Positions 1 to 10,520 of a DNA stretch of 34,719 nucleotides are shown piece by piece. The notes under the pieces are model-generated. The model searched no databases and was not told the DNA's origin. It saw nothing but the letters and a program-made list of their open reading frames with translations. Source of the DNA: Candidatus Zixiibacteriota bacterium (lineage in GTDB: Bacteria; Zixibacteria; MSB-5A5; GN15; FEB-12). Within the stretch, counting starts at the first letter, position 1, and each line of letters opens with the position of its first letter. A program made the translations under genes and the position numbers. The DNA lies in contig JAJRTA010000166.1 of the NCBI GenBank assembly GCA_024278515.1, positions 1-34,719 on the forward strand, written 5' to 3'.

Positions 1-159
1 CAGGGTCATGGTGATATGCCATGCTATGCGGCCGAGTGTCCGGTGATCATCGGTAACCGCCTGAGCCAGCGATTCATCAGTCAGCGCCTGCATTATCTTC
101 AGCGTACTGCTGGATATTTGCCCCCAGCTTTTTACGAACTCATCTACACTATTAAACAT
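1..159 (-). CDS. DinB-family protein, N-terminal fragment truncated by the window edge
   Basis: Reverse strand reads MFNSVDEFVKSWGQISSSTLKIMQALTDESLAQAVTDDHRTLGRIAWHITMTL, open to the window edge. The R-T-L-G-R-I-A-W-H-I motif resembles DinB/YfiT four-helix proteins. Absent from the ORF track because it has no stop in the window. Confidence 0.65.
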   Translation of the reverse strand, partial: MFNSVDEFVKSWGQISSSTLKIMQALTDESLAQAVTDDHRTLGRIAWHITMTL

Positions 160-220
160 TTGTTGTTTCCTTGTGGTCTTTTTGGTTCATCCTCCTGCTT
201 ATCTTGAACAATGCTGCCAC

Positions 221-1168
221 TTATTGCGGTTTCGTTTCAGATAGGATATTTTCAAGTATTTCCACTATTTCATGCGGAAGTTCGATCTCGGAAGCTATCA
301 CATTTTCCTCGACTTGTTTCACCTTTGTGGCTCCGGTTATAGCGCAACTGATTTCCGGCAAACGTAAAATCCAGGCCAGGGCCAGCTGGGAAGTTGTGAT
401 ATTCATCTTTCGAGCCACCGCCCCGATCTGTTTTACGCGTGAGAGATTTTCATCTGTCATGTATCCCTTGAGCCATATTGTTTTCCCGCCGCGACTGTCA
501 TCTGGGATGCCGTTATCATATTTACCGGTAAGCAAACCCTGAGCCAGAGGCGACCATACGACCAACCCCATACCATTTCGAGCGCAGGTTGGCAGGATGT
601 ACTGCTCGATATGCCGGTCCAGCATATTGTAGCATGGCTGTTCCACTACCGGGAGATAACAGCCGAGCGATCCGGCGTCCCCGACCGCCTGTTCTATCTG
701 ATGCGCCTCCCAGACCGAGGTCCCCCAGTATAGTATCTTGCCCTGACGAACCAGATCGTCCATTGCCCGAACTGTTTCCTCAACTTCAGTTTCCGGATCG
801 AAACGATGGCAGAAATAGAGATCAAGGTAATCGGTACCGATTCTTTTAAGTGATTTTTCAACGGATTCCATTATATGTTTACGGCTGAGACCACGATCGT
901 TGACATTTTCCGACATGGGCCAGAACAGCTTGCTTGAAATGACCAGATCTGATCGTGTCATTCCCTTGATTGCCCGTCCGACTACTTCCTCAGCTTTTCC
1001 TCCGGAATAAATGTCGGCAATATCTATATAATTCACCCCCAGTTCAACCGCACGTTGCATGATCTCGATACCCAGGTCTGACTTGACACTGCCGCCATAG
1101 GTGAGCCAGGCGCCCAACGATATTTCCGATACTTTCAGGCCGGTTTTACCCACTCGACGATATTTCAT
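221..1168 (-). CDS. Aldo/keto reductase, KCNAB-like family
   Basis: Starts MKYRRVGKTGLKVSEISLGAW. Carries D/Y (IDIADIY), K (ISSKLFW) and H (YFCHRFD) catalytic-type residues and a C-terminal NADP-binding region. The ORF is open upstream to 1333, but the conserved start is at 1168. Confidence 0.9.
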   Translation of the reverse strand: MKYRRVGKTGLKVSEISLGAWLTYGGSVKSDLGIEIMQRAVELGVNYIDIADIYSGGKAEEVVGRAIKGMTRSDLVISSKLFWPMSENVNDRGLSRKHIMESVEKSLKRIGTDYLDLYFCHRFDPETEVEETVRAMDDLVRQGKILYWGTSVWEAHQIEQAVGDAGSLGCYLPVVEQPCYNMLDRHIEQYILPTCARNGMGLVVWSPLAQGLLTGKYDNGIPDDSRGGKTIWLKGYMTDENLSRVKQIGAVARKMNITTSQLALAWILRLPEISCAITGATKVKQVEENVIASEIELPHEIVEILENILSETKPQ

Positions 1169-1336
1169 TCTGTTCCTTTCATATTTAGCCGGTTTTAGCG
1201 CCATGGTACGGAATAATGTAACACCGGGCAAGCCGCTTTGATCCAACTTTGATCGGCGGACTTGTGTTGACAGTCGAAATCGGTATATTGACCGAGCTGT
1301 GGGAGCGGCGGAAGCTGACTCCGGGAAAGCCAAAAC

Positions 1337-2119
1337 ATGGAAGTGAATTCTACTGTTGTGAATGAAGATAAGCCGACCGGTACATCAGGAAAGTCGGCGG
1401 AGTTTTCGCTGAGTGACCGCCAGCGCGAAAATGCCCGGATGTTCGACCGGATCGCTCCCCGGTACGATTTTCTGAACAGGCTGCTTTCGCTCAGGCGCGA
1501 TGTTGCCTGGCGTCGCTGTCTTGCCAACCATCTTCCCGCAGGAAAAAACCTCGCTGTTCTGGATGTCGCCACCGGTACGGCGGATCTGCTTATTTCCCTC
1601 AGCCGGAATTCCGATCGCGTCACTTTCGGACTCGGCCTTGACCTTGCCCCTGAGATGCTGAGGCTGGGGGGGAAGAAATTGGCTGCTCAACATCCTGACC
1701 ACAGTTTAGGTCTTGTCCTTGGTGACGGCGCTGACATGCCTTTTCCTGATAATTGCTTTGATGTGGTCACGATCGGTTTCGGGATACGTAATTTCTCCGA
1801 TGTGACCGGCGGACTTCGCGAATTCCGCCGTGTTTTGAAACCGGGCGGGCGGTTATTGGTCCTTGAGTTTTCACTGCCGGCCAATAGACTTATGTACCAT
1901 GCGTATATGACATACTTTCGTTATGTTCTGCCGATGGTCGGTACAATACTTTCTGGCGATAACACCGCTTACCGGTATCTTAACCGCTCGGTAGAGGGGT
2001 TTCCATACGGTGACGAGTTTTGCAGGATGATCGCAGCCGCCGGTTTTACTGATGTGAAAATTACTCCGCTTACATTCGGGGTGGCTTCAATCTACCGGGG
2101 GGACAAGCCATCGGTATGA
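1337..2119 (+). CDS. menG: Demethylmenaquinone methyltransferase (UbiE/MenG)
   Basis: FDRIAPRYDFLNRLLSLRRDVAWRR, VLDVATGTADLL, GFGIRNFSDVTGGLREFRRVLKPGGRLLVLEFS are classic UbiE motifs. Confidence 0.95.
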   Translation: MEVNSTVVNEDKPTGTSGKSAEFSLSDRQRENARMFDRIAPRYDFLNRLLSLRRDVAWRRCLANHLPAGKNLAVLDVATGTADLLISLSRNSDRVTFGLGLDLAPEMLRLGGKKLAAQHPDHSLGLVLGDGADMPFPDNCFDVVTIGFGIRNFSDVTGGLREFRRVLKPGGRLLVLEFSLPANRLMYHAYMTYFRYVLPMVGTILSGDNTAYRYLNRSVEGFPYGDEFCRMIAAAGFTDVKITPLTFGVASIYRGDKPSV

Positions 2120-3510
2120 AAACGACAACCAAACATCCGGTAGCCAGGAGCCTTTCACAGGCTGTTTTGCTGATGCGCGAACAGATCGAAGCAACCCTTT
2201 CCGATTTCCCGACGGATCACTCGGTAAGCTATGTGAGACTGGCCGTACAGGTGCCACCGGTTGACCCCCTGACCTGGTTGCAGGCCCAGCAGGTTAGGGA
2301 ACGGACCTTCTGGTCGGACCGGGCCGGAACATTCAGGACAGCCGGAGTGGGCGCCGCTCTATCAGTTGATGCCGAAACCGCGTCAAACATTGTGAAATCG
2401 TTTTTCAAATCCGATCACAGTTGGCCGGACTGCGGCCCGCTAAGATTTTTCGGCGGGTTCAGGTTCGGTGAGCGTTCCGGTCCGGTTGATGACGGCTGGG
2501 TCGCTTTCAGGGGCAGTCGATTCATATTGCCTCAATTTGAACTGTACACAGCCGACGACCAATACTGGTTTATCTGCAATCTTGCCTCAGACTCTGATCA
2601 TGCCGACAAAGACAAACTGCTTGAAAAACTCTCATGTGTCACATTCGAAATGAGCCGGGATGAACCTGTATTCCCTTCGCTGGTATCGAGGATCGACAGC
2701 CCGGATCGTGAAGTATGGAACACAGGAGTAACGCAGGCGCTCACATCCATTGGTCATAGCTCTCTTGAAAAAGTGGTCCTGGCCCGGCTATCGAAGCTCA
2801 GGTTCGACGGCAGTCTCGATCCGGCGGTTGTGCTGGGGAGGCTCAGGGATCGCTCGTCCGATTGTTTTCATTTTCTGTTTCAGTTCGACAACTCATCGGC
2901 GTTCATAGGCGCTTCACCGGAACGATTGTTCAGCCGGACTGGCAGCAAGGTTTTTTCGGAGGCGGTCGCCGGTACCCGTTTACGGGGTGACGATCCCGAA
3001 CATGACGAACGAATGGCTCATGAACTGATCTCAAGCTCAAAGGATATACGAGAGCATCAGTTTGTGGTGGAAGATATCAGTCGTGTGATTAAGGCGGTTT
3101 GTCGTAGCTGGAAAGTATCAGGCAACGGAAGCGGTTCAATTATTAAACTGGCCCGCGTGCAGCATCTGATAACTCGTCTGGAAGGGGAACTCAAAAACGG
3201 TCGTAACGACTTCGATATTCTTGCCATGCTGCACCCGACCTCTGCGGTGGGAGGAACACCCAGGACCGATGCGCTGAACCTGATAAGGGAACTCGAACCG
3301 TTCGATCGGGGATGGTATGCCGGTCCGGTCGGCTGGCTTGGTCCCGACAGCGCCGATTTCGCCGTGGCGATACGATCCGGGCTGGTTTCCGGAGATGAAC
3401 TGAGTCTTTACGCGGGGGCCGGTATTGTCGAGGGCTCTTCACCGGATGAAGAATGGCGCGAGGTTGAATCGAAATTGGCTAATTTCCTCGCGTCGCTGAG
3501 TTGGTCATGA
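2116..3510 (+). CDS. menF: Isochorismate synthase
   Basis: Chorismate-binding motifs: FIGASPERLFSR, SEAVAGTRLRGDDPEHDERMAHELISSSKDIREHQFVVEDI, LHPTSAVGGTPRTDAL. Overlaps menG by 4 nt. Confidence 0.93.
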   Translation: MKTTTKHPVARSLSQAVLLMREQIEATLSDFPTDHSVSYVRLAVQVPPVDPLTWLQAQQVRERTFWSDRAGTFRTAGVGAALSVDAETASNIVKSFFKSDHSWPDCGPLRFFGGFRFGERSGPVDDGWVAFRGSRFILPQFELYTADDQYWFICNLASDSDHADKDKLLEKLSCVTFEMSRDEPVFPSLVSRIDSPDREVWNTGVTQALTSIGHSSLEKVVLARLSKLRFDGSLDPAVVLGRLRDRSSDCFHFLFQFDNSSAFIGASPERLFSRTGSKVFSEAVAGTRLRGDDPEHDERMAHELISSSKDIREHQFVVEDISRVIKAVCRSWKVSGNGSGSIIKLARVQHLITRLEGELKNGRNDFDILAMLHPTSAVGGTPRTDALNLIRELEPFDRGWYAGPVGWLGPDSADFAVAIRSGLVSGDELSLYAGAGIVEGSSPDEEWREVESKLANFLASLSWS

Positions 3511-5270
3511 GTGAAATTACCGGTCAGTACAATCAATATTTCAGTAATCTTATTGTTGAAGAGCTGTTGTTGAATGGTGTCGATTATTTCATTTTATCGC
3601 CCGGATCACGCTCGACACCGCTGACCGTGGCCGTGGCTGATTATTCCGGTATGATACCTGTAACATCATGCGTTGTTCATGATGAACGAGCGGCCGCTTT
3701 TCATGCTCTCGGCTACGCGCGTACAGCCGGCCGTCCGGCGGCTTTGATCTGCACTTCCGGTACCGCGGTGGCTAATTACCTGCCGGCGGTTGTTGAAGCG
3801 TCGATGGATATGATTCCAATGATCCTTCTCACCGCCGACCGTCCCCCGGAACTTCACGACTGCGGGGCCAACCAGACCATCGATCAGGCGGGTATATTCG
3901 GAAAGTTCGTTCGTTATGACATGGATCTCCCCTGTCCCGATGACCTCCGGTCACCCGAATACATTATATCCGTTATCACTCAGGCAGTCAGCCGAGCGAA
4001 CGGACGCCCGCATGGGCCGGTGCATCTGAATTGTCGGTTCCGGGAGCCGTTTCTGGCGGACAGCTCTTACGATGGGGAGAGCGACTCGCTGGATCTGAGG
4101 CGAATATCTGAGGCGAATATCAGCACTCCGCATCATCAGCCGTTATCGTCTCTTCCTGAAGAGACAGCTATGGAATTGAGCAAGAAAATAAACGATTCCG
4201 GTTGCGGGCTGATCGTGGCCGGGCAGATGCGCCACAACGTGGAACGTAAGGCGGTTGAAAATTTAACCCGGAAACTTGACTGGCCGCTGTTGCCTGATAT
4301 TACTTCCGGTCTGCGACTGAAAAACGAGTGTCCGACCTCGACACCGTATTATGACCTTGCCTTGAACGAAAAAACGGCGCTCAAAGCGGACCGCCCGGCG
4401 ACAGTACTTCATCTCGGGGGACGCATAATATCCAAACGGCTTATGACTTTTCTTAAAGCAAACAATTTTGATGAATATATTCACGTCGCGGACCATCCGT
4501 TTCGCTACGATCCGATGGGTCTGGTTACTTGCCGGGTGGAATGTCCGATTCAGCAGTTCTGCGAGGATGTGATAGACCTGATCCATCCGGAGGGACGATC
4601 GGACTCCACCAAAAAGTTTATGGTGTTGTCTGAAACGGCCGAAAAAGAAATCGAGGCCCGGCTTGATTCAGGCAAACTGACCGAACCAGCGGTAGCCCGT
4701 CTGATTTCACAGCTGAAACCGGAAGACCATGAACTCTTTCTGGCCAACAGCCTGTCGGTACGTTTGATGGACAGCTTCGGTGAGTTCAGGCAGGGGAAAA
4801 CTGTGATTCAACCGATTCCGCGATGTAACCGGGGAGCGAGCGGCATTGATGGCACGATCGCCACTGCATGCGGTCTGGTGGCCGGATCAGGTCGACCGAC
4901 TACCCTGCTTGTCGGCGACCTCGCCTTTCTGCATGATCTGAATTCGCTCTGCATGGTGAAAAAACTGGCCGAACCTCTGACTATCGTTCTGCTCAACAAC
5001 GATGGCGGAGGGATCTTTTCGATGTTGCCGATTGCCGAGCGGGCCGATCTCTTCGATTCGTTTTTCAGGACAACCCATGGTCTGAAATTCACCGACAGTG
5101 CTCGCCAGTTCGGCCTTGGCTACACCGCCGTTACTACTTTTAGTGGTTTCCGGCAGGTTTACCGCGACGCGGTTTCTTCCGGCGAAAGCTCGATTATTGA
5201 GTGCACAACCGACAGCAGAATGACGGCAAAGATTTATCAAGACATAATAAGCGCGGTTTGGAAAGCGTAA
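3507..5270 (+). CDS. menD: SEPHCHC synthase (MenD), ThDP-dependent
   Basis: ILSPGSRSTPLTVAVAD, HDERAAAFHALGYARTAGRPAALICTSGTAVANYLPAVVEA, NNDGGGIFSMLP. Overlaps the menF stop. Confidence 0.95.
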   Translation: MSEITGQYNQYFSNLIVEELLLNGVDYFILSPGSRSTPLTVAVADYSGMIPVTSCVVHDERAAAFHALGYARTAGRPAALICTSGTAVANYLPAVVEASMDMIPMILLTADRPPELHDCGANQTIDQAGIFGKFVRYDMDLPCPDDLRSPEYIISVITQAVSRANGRPHGPVHLNCRFREPFLADSSYDGESDSLDLRRISEANISTPHHQPLSSLPEETAMELSKKINDSGCGLIVAGQMRHNVERKAVENLTRKLDWPLLPDITSGLRLKNECPTSTPYYDLALNEKTALKADRPATVLHLGGRIISKRLMTFLKANNFDEYIHVADHPFRYDPMGLVTCRVECPIQQFCEDVIDLIHPEGRSDSTKKFMVLSETAEKEIEARLDSGKLTEPAVARLISQLKPEDHELFLANSLSVRLMDSFGEFRQGKTVIQPIPRCNRGASGIDGTIATACGLVAGSGRPTTLLVGDLAFLHDLNSLCMVKKLAEPLTIVLLNNDGGGIFSMLPIAERADLFDSFFRTTHGLKFTDSARQFGLGYTAVTTFSGFRQVYRDAVSSGESSIIECTTDSRMTAKIYQDIISAVWKA

Positions 5271-5281
5271 AGGCGTGCCGT

Positions 5282-6091
5282 ATGGCTGACGGCTCCTCGA
5301 TAAAGTTCCATTTCCGCCTGATGGGGGATAAGAACAGTCCGACCATATTGCTCCTTCATGGCTTTATCGGTTCATCTGAAGACTGGAAGCCGGAAATAAC
5401 GGAACCGTTACTCGATTCCGGCTACCGAGTGTTGGCCGTCGATCTGCCCGGTCACGGACGAACTGAAGCAGCCGACGACAACGATTACGATATGGCTGCC
5501 TGTGCCGCCGGACTGGTGCGGCTCCTGGACGAAATAGGCCCGGACAGAGCACATTTGCTCGGTTACTCCATGGGAGGGAGGCTGGCTTTGTTCATGGCAG
5601 TCAATTATCCGGATCGTTGGCCAAAGGTGATCCTTGAGTCGGCCTCACCCGGTCTTGATAGTGAGGAAGAACGTCAGAACCGCGTCAGGGCCGATGCCGC
5701 CTTGGCCCGCAGGATTCAAATGGAGCCGCCTGCGGAGTTCCTTGCCGACTGGTACGCGCAACCGCTGTTTGCTTCGCTATCCGCCTGCCCGGATAAACTA
5801 CAGCAGTTGATCGCCGAGCGTTCCGGTTACAGCGTGGACGGACTTCGCTTGTCCCTTGAACGAATGGGGACCGGGGTACAGCCGTCGTTGTGGGATGAGC
5901 TTGAGCGAATCAAAAGCCCGCTCCTCTTGATCGTCGGAGAGAAAGATAGTAAGTTTCGTGAGATCGGTAGTGAAATAGACCGGCGGTGTCCCGATGCTAC
6001 TCTTGAAGTAGCCGCCGACGCCGGGCACAATGTTCATCTTGAACAACCGGAGCAGTTTGTTCGTGCGGTAGTGGAGTTTTTACAGAGATAG
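5282..6091 (+). CDS. menH: Alpha/beta hydrolase, SHCHC synthase-like (MenH)
   Basis: ILLLHGFIGSSEDW, VDLPGHGRT, LLGYSMGGRLALFMAVNYPDRW, DAGHNVHLEQPEQF; sits between menD and menB. Confidence 0.9.
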   Translation: MADGSSIKFHFRLMGDKNSPTILLLHGFIGSSEDWKPEITEPLLDSGYRVLAVDLPGHGRTEAADDNDYDMAACAAGLVRLLDEIGPDRAHLLGYSMGGRLALFMAVNYPDRWPKVILESASPGLDSEEERQNRVRADAALARRIQMEPPAEFLADWYAQPLFASLSACPDKLQQLIAERSGYSVDGLRLSLERMGTGVQPSLWDELERIKSPLLLIVGEKDSKFREIGSEIDRRCPDATLEVAADAGHNVHLEQPEQFVRAVVEFLQR

Positions 6092-6106
6092 TGAACGGAG
6101 TACAGT

Positions 6107-6928
6107 ATGGCGCATATCGAGTGGAATGAAGTGAGAAAGTTCGAGGATATCAAATATCACAAAACCGAGGGGATAGCCAAAATCACGATCAATCGTCCCC
6201 ACAAACGTAACGCCTTTCGTCCGCAAACTGTCTTCGAGATGGGCGAAGCGCTGGCCGACGCGCGTGACGACTCCGATATCGGCGTGGTGATCCTTACCGG
6301 CAAGGGCGAGAAAGCGTTTTGCTCCGGCGGCGATCAGTCGTTGCGCGGCGATGCCGGTTATGTTGATGACTCCGGCGTTCATCGGCTGAATGTTCTCGAT
6401 TTCCAGCGCCAGATTCGCACCTGTCCGAAACCGGTTATTGCCATGGTGGCGGGATACGCTATCGGCGGCGGACATGTGCTGCATCTGATCTGCGACCTTA
6501 CTATCGCCGCCGACAACGCTGTGTTCGGGCAAACCGGACCGCGGGTGGGCTCGTTCGACGGTGGTTATGGCGCCAGCTACATGGCCCGGATCGTGGGCCA
6601 GAAGAAAGCGCGCGAGATATGGTTCCTGTGTCGCCAATATAACGCCCGGCAGGCTCTTGAAATGGGCCTGGTCAATTGTGTGGTGCCGTATGATCAGCTT
6701 GAAGAGGAAACGGTGAAGTGGTGCCGTGAGATACTGGCCAATTCGCCGACGGCTATCCGCTGCCTCAAGGCCGCGCTCAATGCCGACTGCGACGGCCAGG
6801 CCGGACTGCAGGAACTGGCCGGGAACGCCACCATGCTTTTCTACATGACCGCGGAAGGTCAGGAGGGGCGTGACGCCTTCAATCAGAAGCGTAAACCGGA
6901 TTTCTCAAAGTTCCCGCGTCAACCTTAG
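6107..6928 (+). CDS. menB: 1,4-dihydroxy-2-naphthoyl-CoA synthase (MenB)
   Basis: [95 protein letters not shown]. Confidence 0.97.
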   Translation: MAHIEWNEVRKFEDIKYHKTEGIAKITINRPHKRNAFRPQTVFEMGEALADARDDSDIGVVILTGKGEKAFCSGGDQSLRGDAGYVDDSGVHRLNVLDFQRQIRTCPKPVIAMVAGYAIGGGHVLHLICDLTIAADNAVFGQTGPRVGSFDGGYGASYMARIVGQKKAREIWFLCRQYNARQALEMGLVNCVVPYDQLEEETVKWCREILANSPTAIRCLKAALNADCDGQAGLQELAGNATMLFYMTAEGQEGRDAFNQKRKPDFSKFPRQP

Positions 6929-7073
6929 CATCAAATGTTGCGGTGAAATAAGAAGGGTTGCAATTATTGCACGCTGAGAAAGTATTGTTTATTGATCCGG
7001 TGTCACCGGTTGCTCCGGCGACTCGGTACCGTATGAAATAACTTGGATTTCTCTTGCGCAGTGTCGGCAAGGT

Positions 7074-7973
7074 ATGGATGTGTCTGATCTTGATTATTCC
7101 CGGTTGAAACTCTGGTGGCTGGCCGCCCGCCCGAAGACCCTGCCGGCGGCCGCGGCTCCGGTGATAATCGGCGTTGCGATGGCTCAAGCCGACCATGCGA
7201 TGGCTGTATTGCCGGCACTGGCCGCCTTGTTCGGCGCGATCATGATACAGATCGGCACCAATTTCGCCAACGATTACTACGACTTTGTAAAAGGGGCTGA
7301 TACTACGGAGCGAACCGGCCCGTTGCGTCTCACCCAGGCCGGGCTGATTGCGCCTGTGAGTATGAAACGAGCTGCTTTTTTCACTTTCGGGCTGGCCATG
7401 TCGGCGGGAACTTACCTTGTCTGGGTGGGCGGATGGCCGATTGTGATTATCGGGCTGTTGTCGATACTGTTCGGAATAATATACACCGGCGGCCCGTTTC
7501 CTTTGGGCTATCATGGTCTGGGAGAGCTATTCGTCCTGACTTTTTTCGGGCCGGTGGCGGTGGGGGGGACATACTATGTCCAGACGCTTACTATTAATAA
7601 TGCGGTGCTTGTGTCCGGCCTGGCTCCCGGCTTGATATCGGTTGCCATAATAGTGGTCAATAACCTGCGCGATATCGAAAATGACCGCAAGGCCGGTAAG
7701 AAAACGCTGGCCGTACGGTTCGGGCGAACCTTTGCCCGGATCGAATACAGCGGCTCGATTCTGCTGGCCTGTATGGTGCCGCTTATTCTGGTTCTGTACT
7801 ACGACGGTTCCCTGTTCGTACTGCTGGCCTGTCTCACTCTCACGACCAGTTTGCCGGTTCAGAAAGTTGTCTGGAGTCAGACGGACGGTGGAAGACTCAA
7901 CAGCATCCTCGCGGCTACGGGTCGATTGCTGATGGTTTACACAATTCTGTTTACGATCGGCTGGCTGCTGTGA
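7074..7973 (+). CDS. menA: 1,4-dihydroxy-2-naphthoate polyprenyltransferase (MenA)
   Basis: Multiple TM helices; WLAARPKTLPAAAAPVIIG, NFANDYYDFVKGADT, VNNLRDIENDRKAGKKTLAVRFG are UbiA-superfamily Asp-rich motifs. Confidence 0.95.
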   Translation: MDVSDLDYSRLKLWWLAARPKTLPAAAAPVIIGVAMAQADHAMAVLPALAALFGAIMIQIGTNFANDYYDFVKGADTTERTGPLRLTQAGLIAPVSMKRAAFFTFGLAMSAGTYLVWVGGWPIVIIGLLSILFGIIYTGGPFPLGYHGLGELFVLTFFGPVAVGGTYYVQTLTINNAVLVSGLAPGLISVAIIVVNNLRDIENDRKAGKKTLAVRFGRTFARIEYSGSILLACMVPLILVLYYDGSLFVLLACLTLTTSLPVQKVVWSQTDGGRLNSILAATGRLLMVYTILFTIGWLL

Positions 7974-9073
7974 AAATTGCCGAAATAAAGTTTTACTGCT
8001 ACGATCTGCCCTTGAAACATGAACTGAGCATCGCTGGTGAGAAGATGACCGGCCGTCGGGGTTATGCCATCGAGCTTGTTGGCGATACCGGAGAATGCGG
8101 TTATGGCGAAACGGCCCCTTTACCCGGTTACAGTGATGAGTCGTTCGATCAACTACCGGCCGAGTTTGAACGACTGCGGTTTGCCGTGACCGGGGCAGCC
8201 ATTCCGGAGTATCTTGAAGAGTTGTCCGGCCTCTTTGATAGATGGCTTGGTGAACTTGATTTGTCGTCGTCTGTACGGTTTGGTTTTGAAACGGCGATCC
8301 TGACACTTATGGCCCGACAACAACATATCCCGGCAACGGAGCTGCTGTCGCGCACGCCCCTTAACTATCTGCCGGTCAACGCCTTGCTGGTCGGAGATAA
8401 AGAAATGGTTTTGGTTCGGGCGAAGGAAAAAGTACGCCGGGGATATACCTGCTTCAAACTGAAAATCGGCCATCGTACGGTTGAAGAAGATATCAGTGTC
8501 ATCAAAGATGTTCGCGCCGCGATCGGTCAAAAATCAAAGCTTCGTCTCGATGCCAACCGGGCCTGGTCCGAAGAACAGTACGTGCAGTTTGCCGAGGGTG
8601 TGAAGGGTGTTGATATCGAGTATATCGAAGAACCGCTCAGTGACCACTCGCTTCTTTATCGCCACGTAAAACCTGATAGTTATAGCCTGCCGATCGCCCT
8701 CGATGAAACCCTGCGTGAACTTAAACCCGAACAGCTCAGGGAGTGGTCCGGGATCAGAGCGGCGATCCTGAAACCGACCATCCTCGGTCTCGAACAATCC
8801 GCACGATTCGCCCGTGTGGCTATAGCGATGGGGGCTTTGCCCGTATTCAGTTCATGCTATGAATCAGGTCTTGGCTTGTCGATTATTGCCCATCTGGCGG
8901 CTGCTTTCAGACAGCCCGAAGTTCCCGTCGGTCTGGATACCGGAAGCATCTTCTCGCGCGACCTGTTAACTATTCCGCTTGAAATCAGGGACGGGCAAAT
9001 TATGGTTGACCGACTGCCGGATGTGACAGATGCAATTGACCGGCATCTTCTGACGGAGGTTAGCGGTGCCTGA
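7970..9073 (+). CDS. menC: o-Succinylbenzoate synthase (MenC), enolase superfamily
   Basis: FKLKIGHRTVEEDI, LRLDANRAWS, IEYIEEPLSDHS, ALDETL, AAILKPTILGG-like segment. Overlaps menA by 4 nt. Confidence 0.93.
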   Translation: MKIAEIKFYCYDLPLKHELSIAGEKMTGRRGYAIELVGDTGECGYGETAPLPGYSDESFDQLPAEFERLRFAVTGAAIPEYLEELSGLFDRWLGELDLSSSVRFGFETAILTLMARQQHIPATELLSRTPLNYLPVNALLVGDKEMVLVRAKEKVRRGYTCFKLKIGHRTVEEDISVIKDVRAAIGQKSKLRLDANRAWSEEQYVQFAEGVKGVDIEYIEEPLSDHSLLYRHVKPDSYSLPIALDETLRELKPEQLREWSGIRAAILKPTILGLEQSARFARVAIAMGALPVFSSCYESGLGLSIIAHLAAAFRQPEVPVGLDTGSIFSRDLLTIPLEIRDGQIMVDRLPDVTDAIDRHLLTEVSGA

Positions 9074-10520
9074 AATTCGGTGTCCGCTTGAAAGTGCGGT
9101 CGAACAGTGGCCGGAACTCCCTGCGCTTATCGACGACAACGGTTGTGTCAGTTACCGCGACTTCAACCTAAGCGTAATAAGATACACGCAACTTCTTAAA
9201 CAACAGGGCATTGTCGACGGGTCGGCGGTAGGGATAGCGGCACGCAACAGTGCTGAGTATATTTGTCTTCTACATGCCTTGTGGCGGCTCAAAGCGGTCG
9301 CCTGCTGGGTCAACTATCGGGTCCCAGGACAACAGATTACCGGCCTGTTTAATACTGCCGGGTGCGGTATCGCATATCATAACGGTGAGGCATCTGTCGG
9401 ATCAGACAGCAATATGAAAAGGTTCCGCGAACTCCCTGATTGTCGGGCGGATGATAACTGTCCTGAACCCCGGCCTGAGTTTGGTGAGATGATCGACCTG
9501 GAACAACAGGCCACTATAATGTTCACTTCCGGCAGCAGTACGAAGCCAAAAGCAGTATGTCACAGCTATGGTAACCATTATTATAGCGCCCTGGGATCGA
9601 ATGAGAATATCAGGGTTGCTCCCGGTGACCGCTGGCTGTTGTCGCTGCCGCTTTATCATGTCGGCGGATTGTCGATTCTGTTTCGTACCATGCTGGGGGG
9701 AGCGGCGGTCGTATTGATGGATGACACCACTAATCCGGCTCTGACAATAAAAGAACAAGCCGTCACCCACCTGTCGTTAGTCCCGACTCAACTTTTGCGG
9801 TTACTCGAGGCGAACATTCCCGAGGAAGCTCGATCGCAGGTCAGGGCAGTGCTTATAGGCGGCGGGCCGACCCCGCATGAACTGATCAGGCAGGCCCGGG
9901 AGGCCGGCTGGCCGGTTTTCACCACCTATGGACTGACTGAAATGAGTTCGCAGGTGACAACCAGTGCGCCCGGTGCTCCGGTTGGAAAACTGCATACGGC
10001 CGGTCGGCTTCTGCCGTACCGGGAATTGAAGATTTCAGCCGATGGGGAAATACTGGTCCGCGGGCAGACTTTGTTCCTTGGTTATTTTGATAACGATGGT
10101 ATCACTAAAGCTGTTGATGACGATGGCTGGTTTCACACCGGCGATATCGGGCAACTTGATGAGGACGGCTGTCTTAAGCCCTGCGGTCGTAAAGACAACA
10201 TGTTCATCTCGGGAGGGGAAAACATTCATCCGGAAGAGATTGAGCAATGTCTGAATGCGATCAGTGGAATAGCGGAATCACTGGTTGTTGCTGTCTCGGA
10301 TGAGCAGTACGGTCACCGGCCGGTGGCATTCGTAAGGTTAGCTTCAGGTTCGAGCTGTAATTCCGTTCGTATCAGAGAATTGCTTGCCGAGGTTCTGCCC
10401 GGATTCAAACTGCCGGTACGCTTTTATCACTGGCCGGAAACGGATTCTGTCGACCTGAAACCGAATCGTACACGATTTGTCAAATTGATCGAAAAAGGGG
10501 AAGCGGTCGCGCTCAACTGA
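9066..10520 (+). CDS. menE: o-Succinylbenzoate-CoA ligase (MenE), ANL superfamily
   Basis: IMFTSGSSTKPKAVCHS, TTYGLTEMSSQV, DGWFHTGDIGQLDEDGCLKPCGRKDNMFISGGENIHPEEIE. Confidence 0.95.
   Translation: MPEIRCPLESAVEQWPELPALIDDNGCVSYRDFNLSVIRYTQLLKQQGIVDGSAVGIAARNSAEYICLLHALWRLKAVACWVNYRVPGQQITGLFNTAGCGIAYHNGEASVGSDSNMKRFRELPDCRADDNCPEPRPEFGEMIDLEQQATIMFTSGSSTKPKAVCHSYGNHYYSALGSNENIRVAPGDRWLLSLPLYHVGGLSILFRTMLGGAAVVLMDDTTNPALTIKEQAVTHLSLVPTQLLRLLEANIPEEARSQVRAVLIGGGPTPHELIRQAREAGWPVFTTYGLTEMSSQVTTSAPGAPVGKLHTAGRLLPYRELKISADGEILVRGQTLFLGYFDNDGITKAVDDDGWFHTGDIGQLDEDGCLKPCGRKDNMFISGGENIHPEEIEQCLNAISGIAESLVVAVSDEQYGHRPVAFVRLASGSSCNSVRIRELLAEVLPGFKLPVRFYHWPETDSVDLKPNRTRFVKLIEKGEAVALN

Noticed and set aside
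7527-8306. 259-aa reverse-strand ORF
   Set aside because: Antisense to menA/menC, low-complexity Q/R/H-rich translation typical of shadow ORFs.
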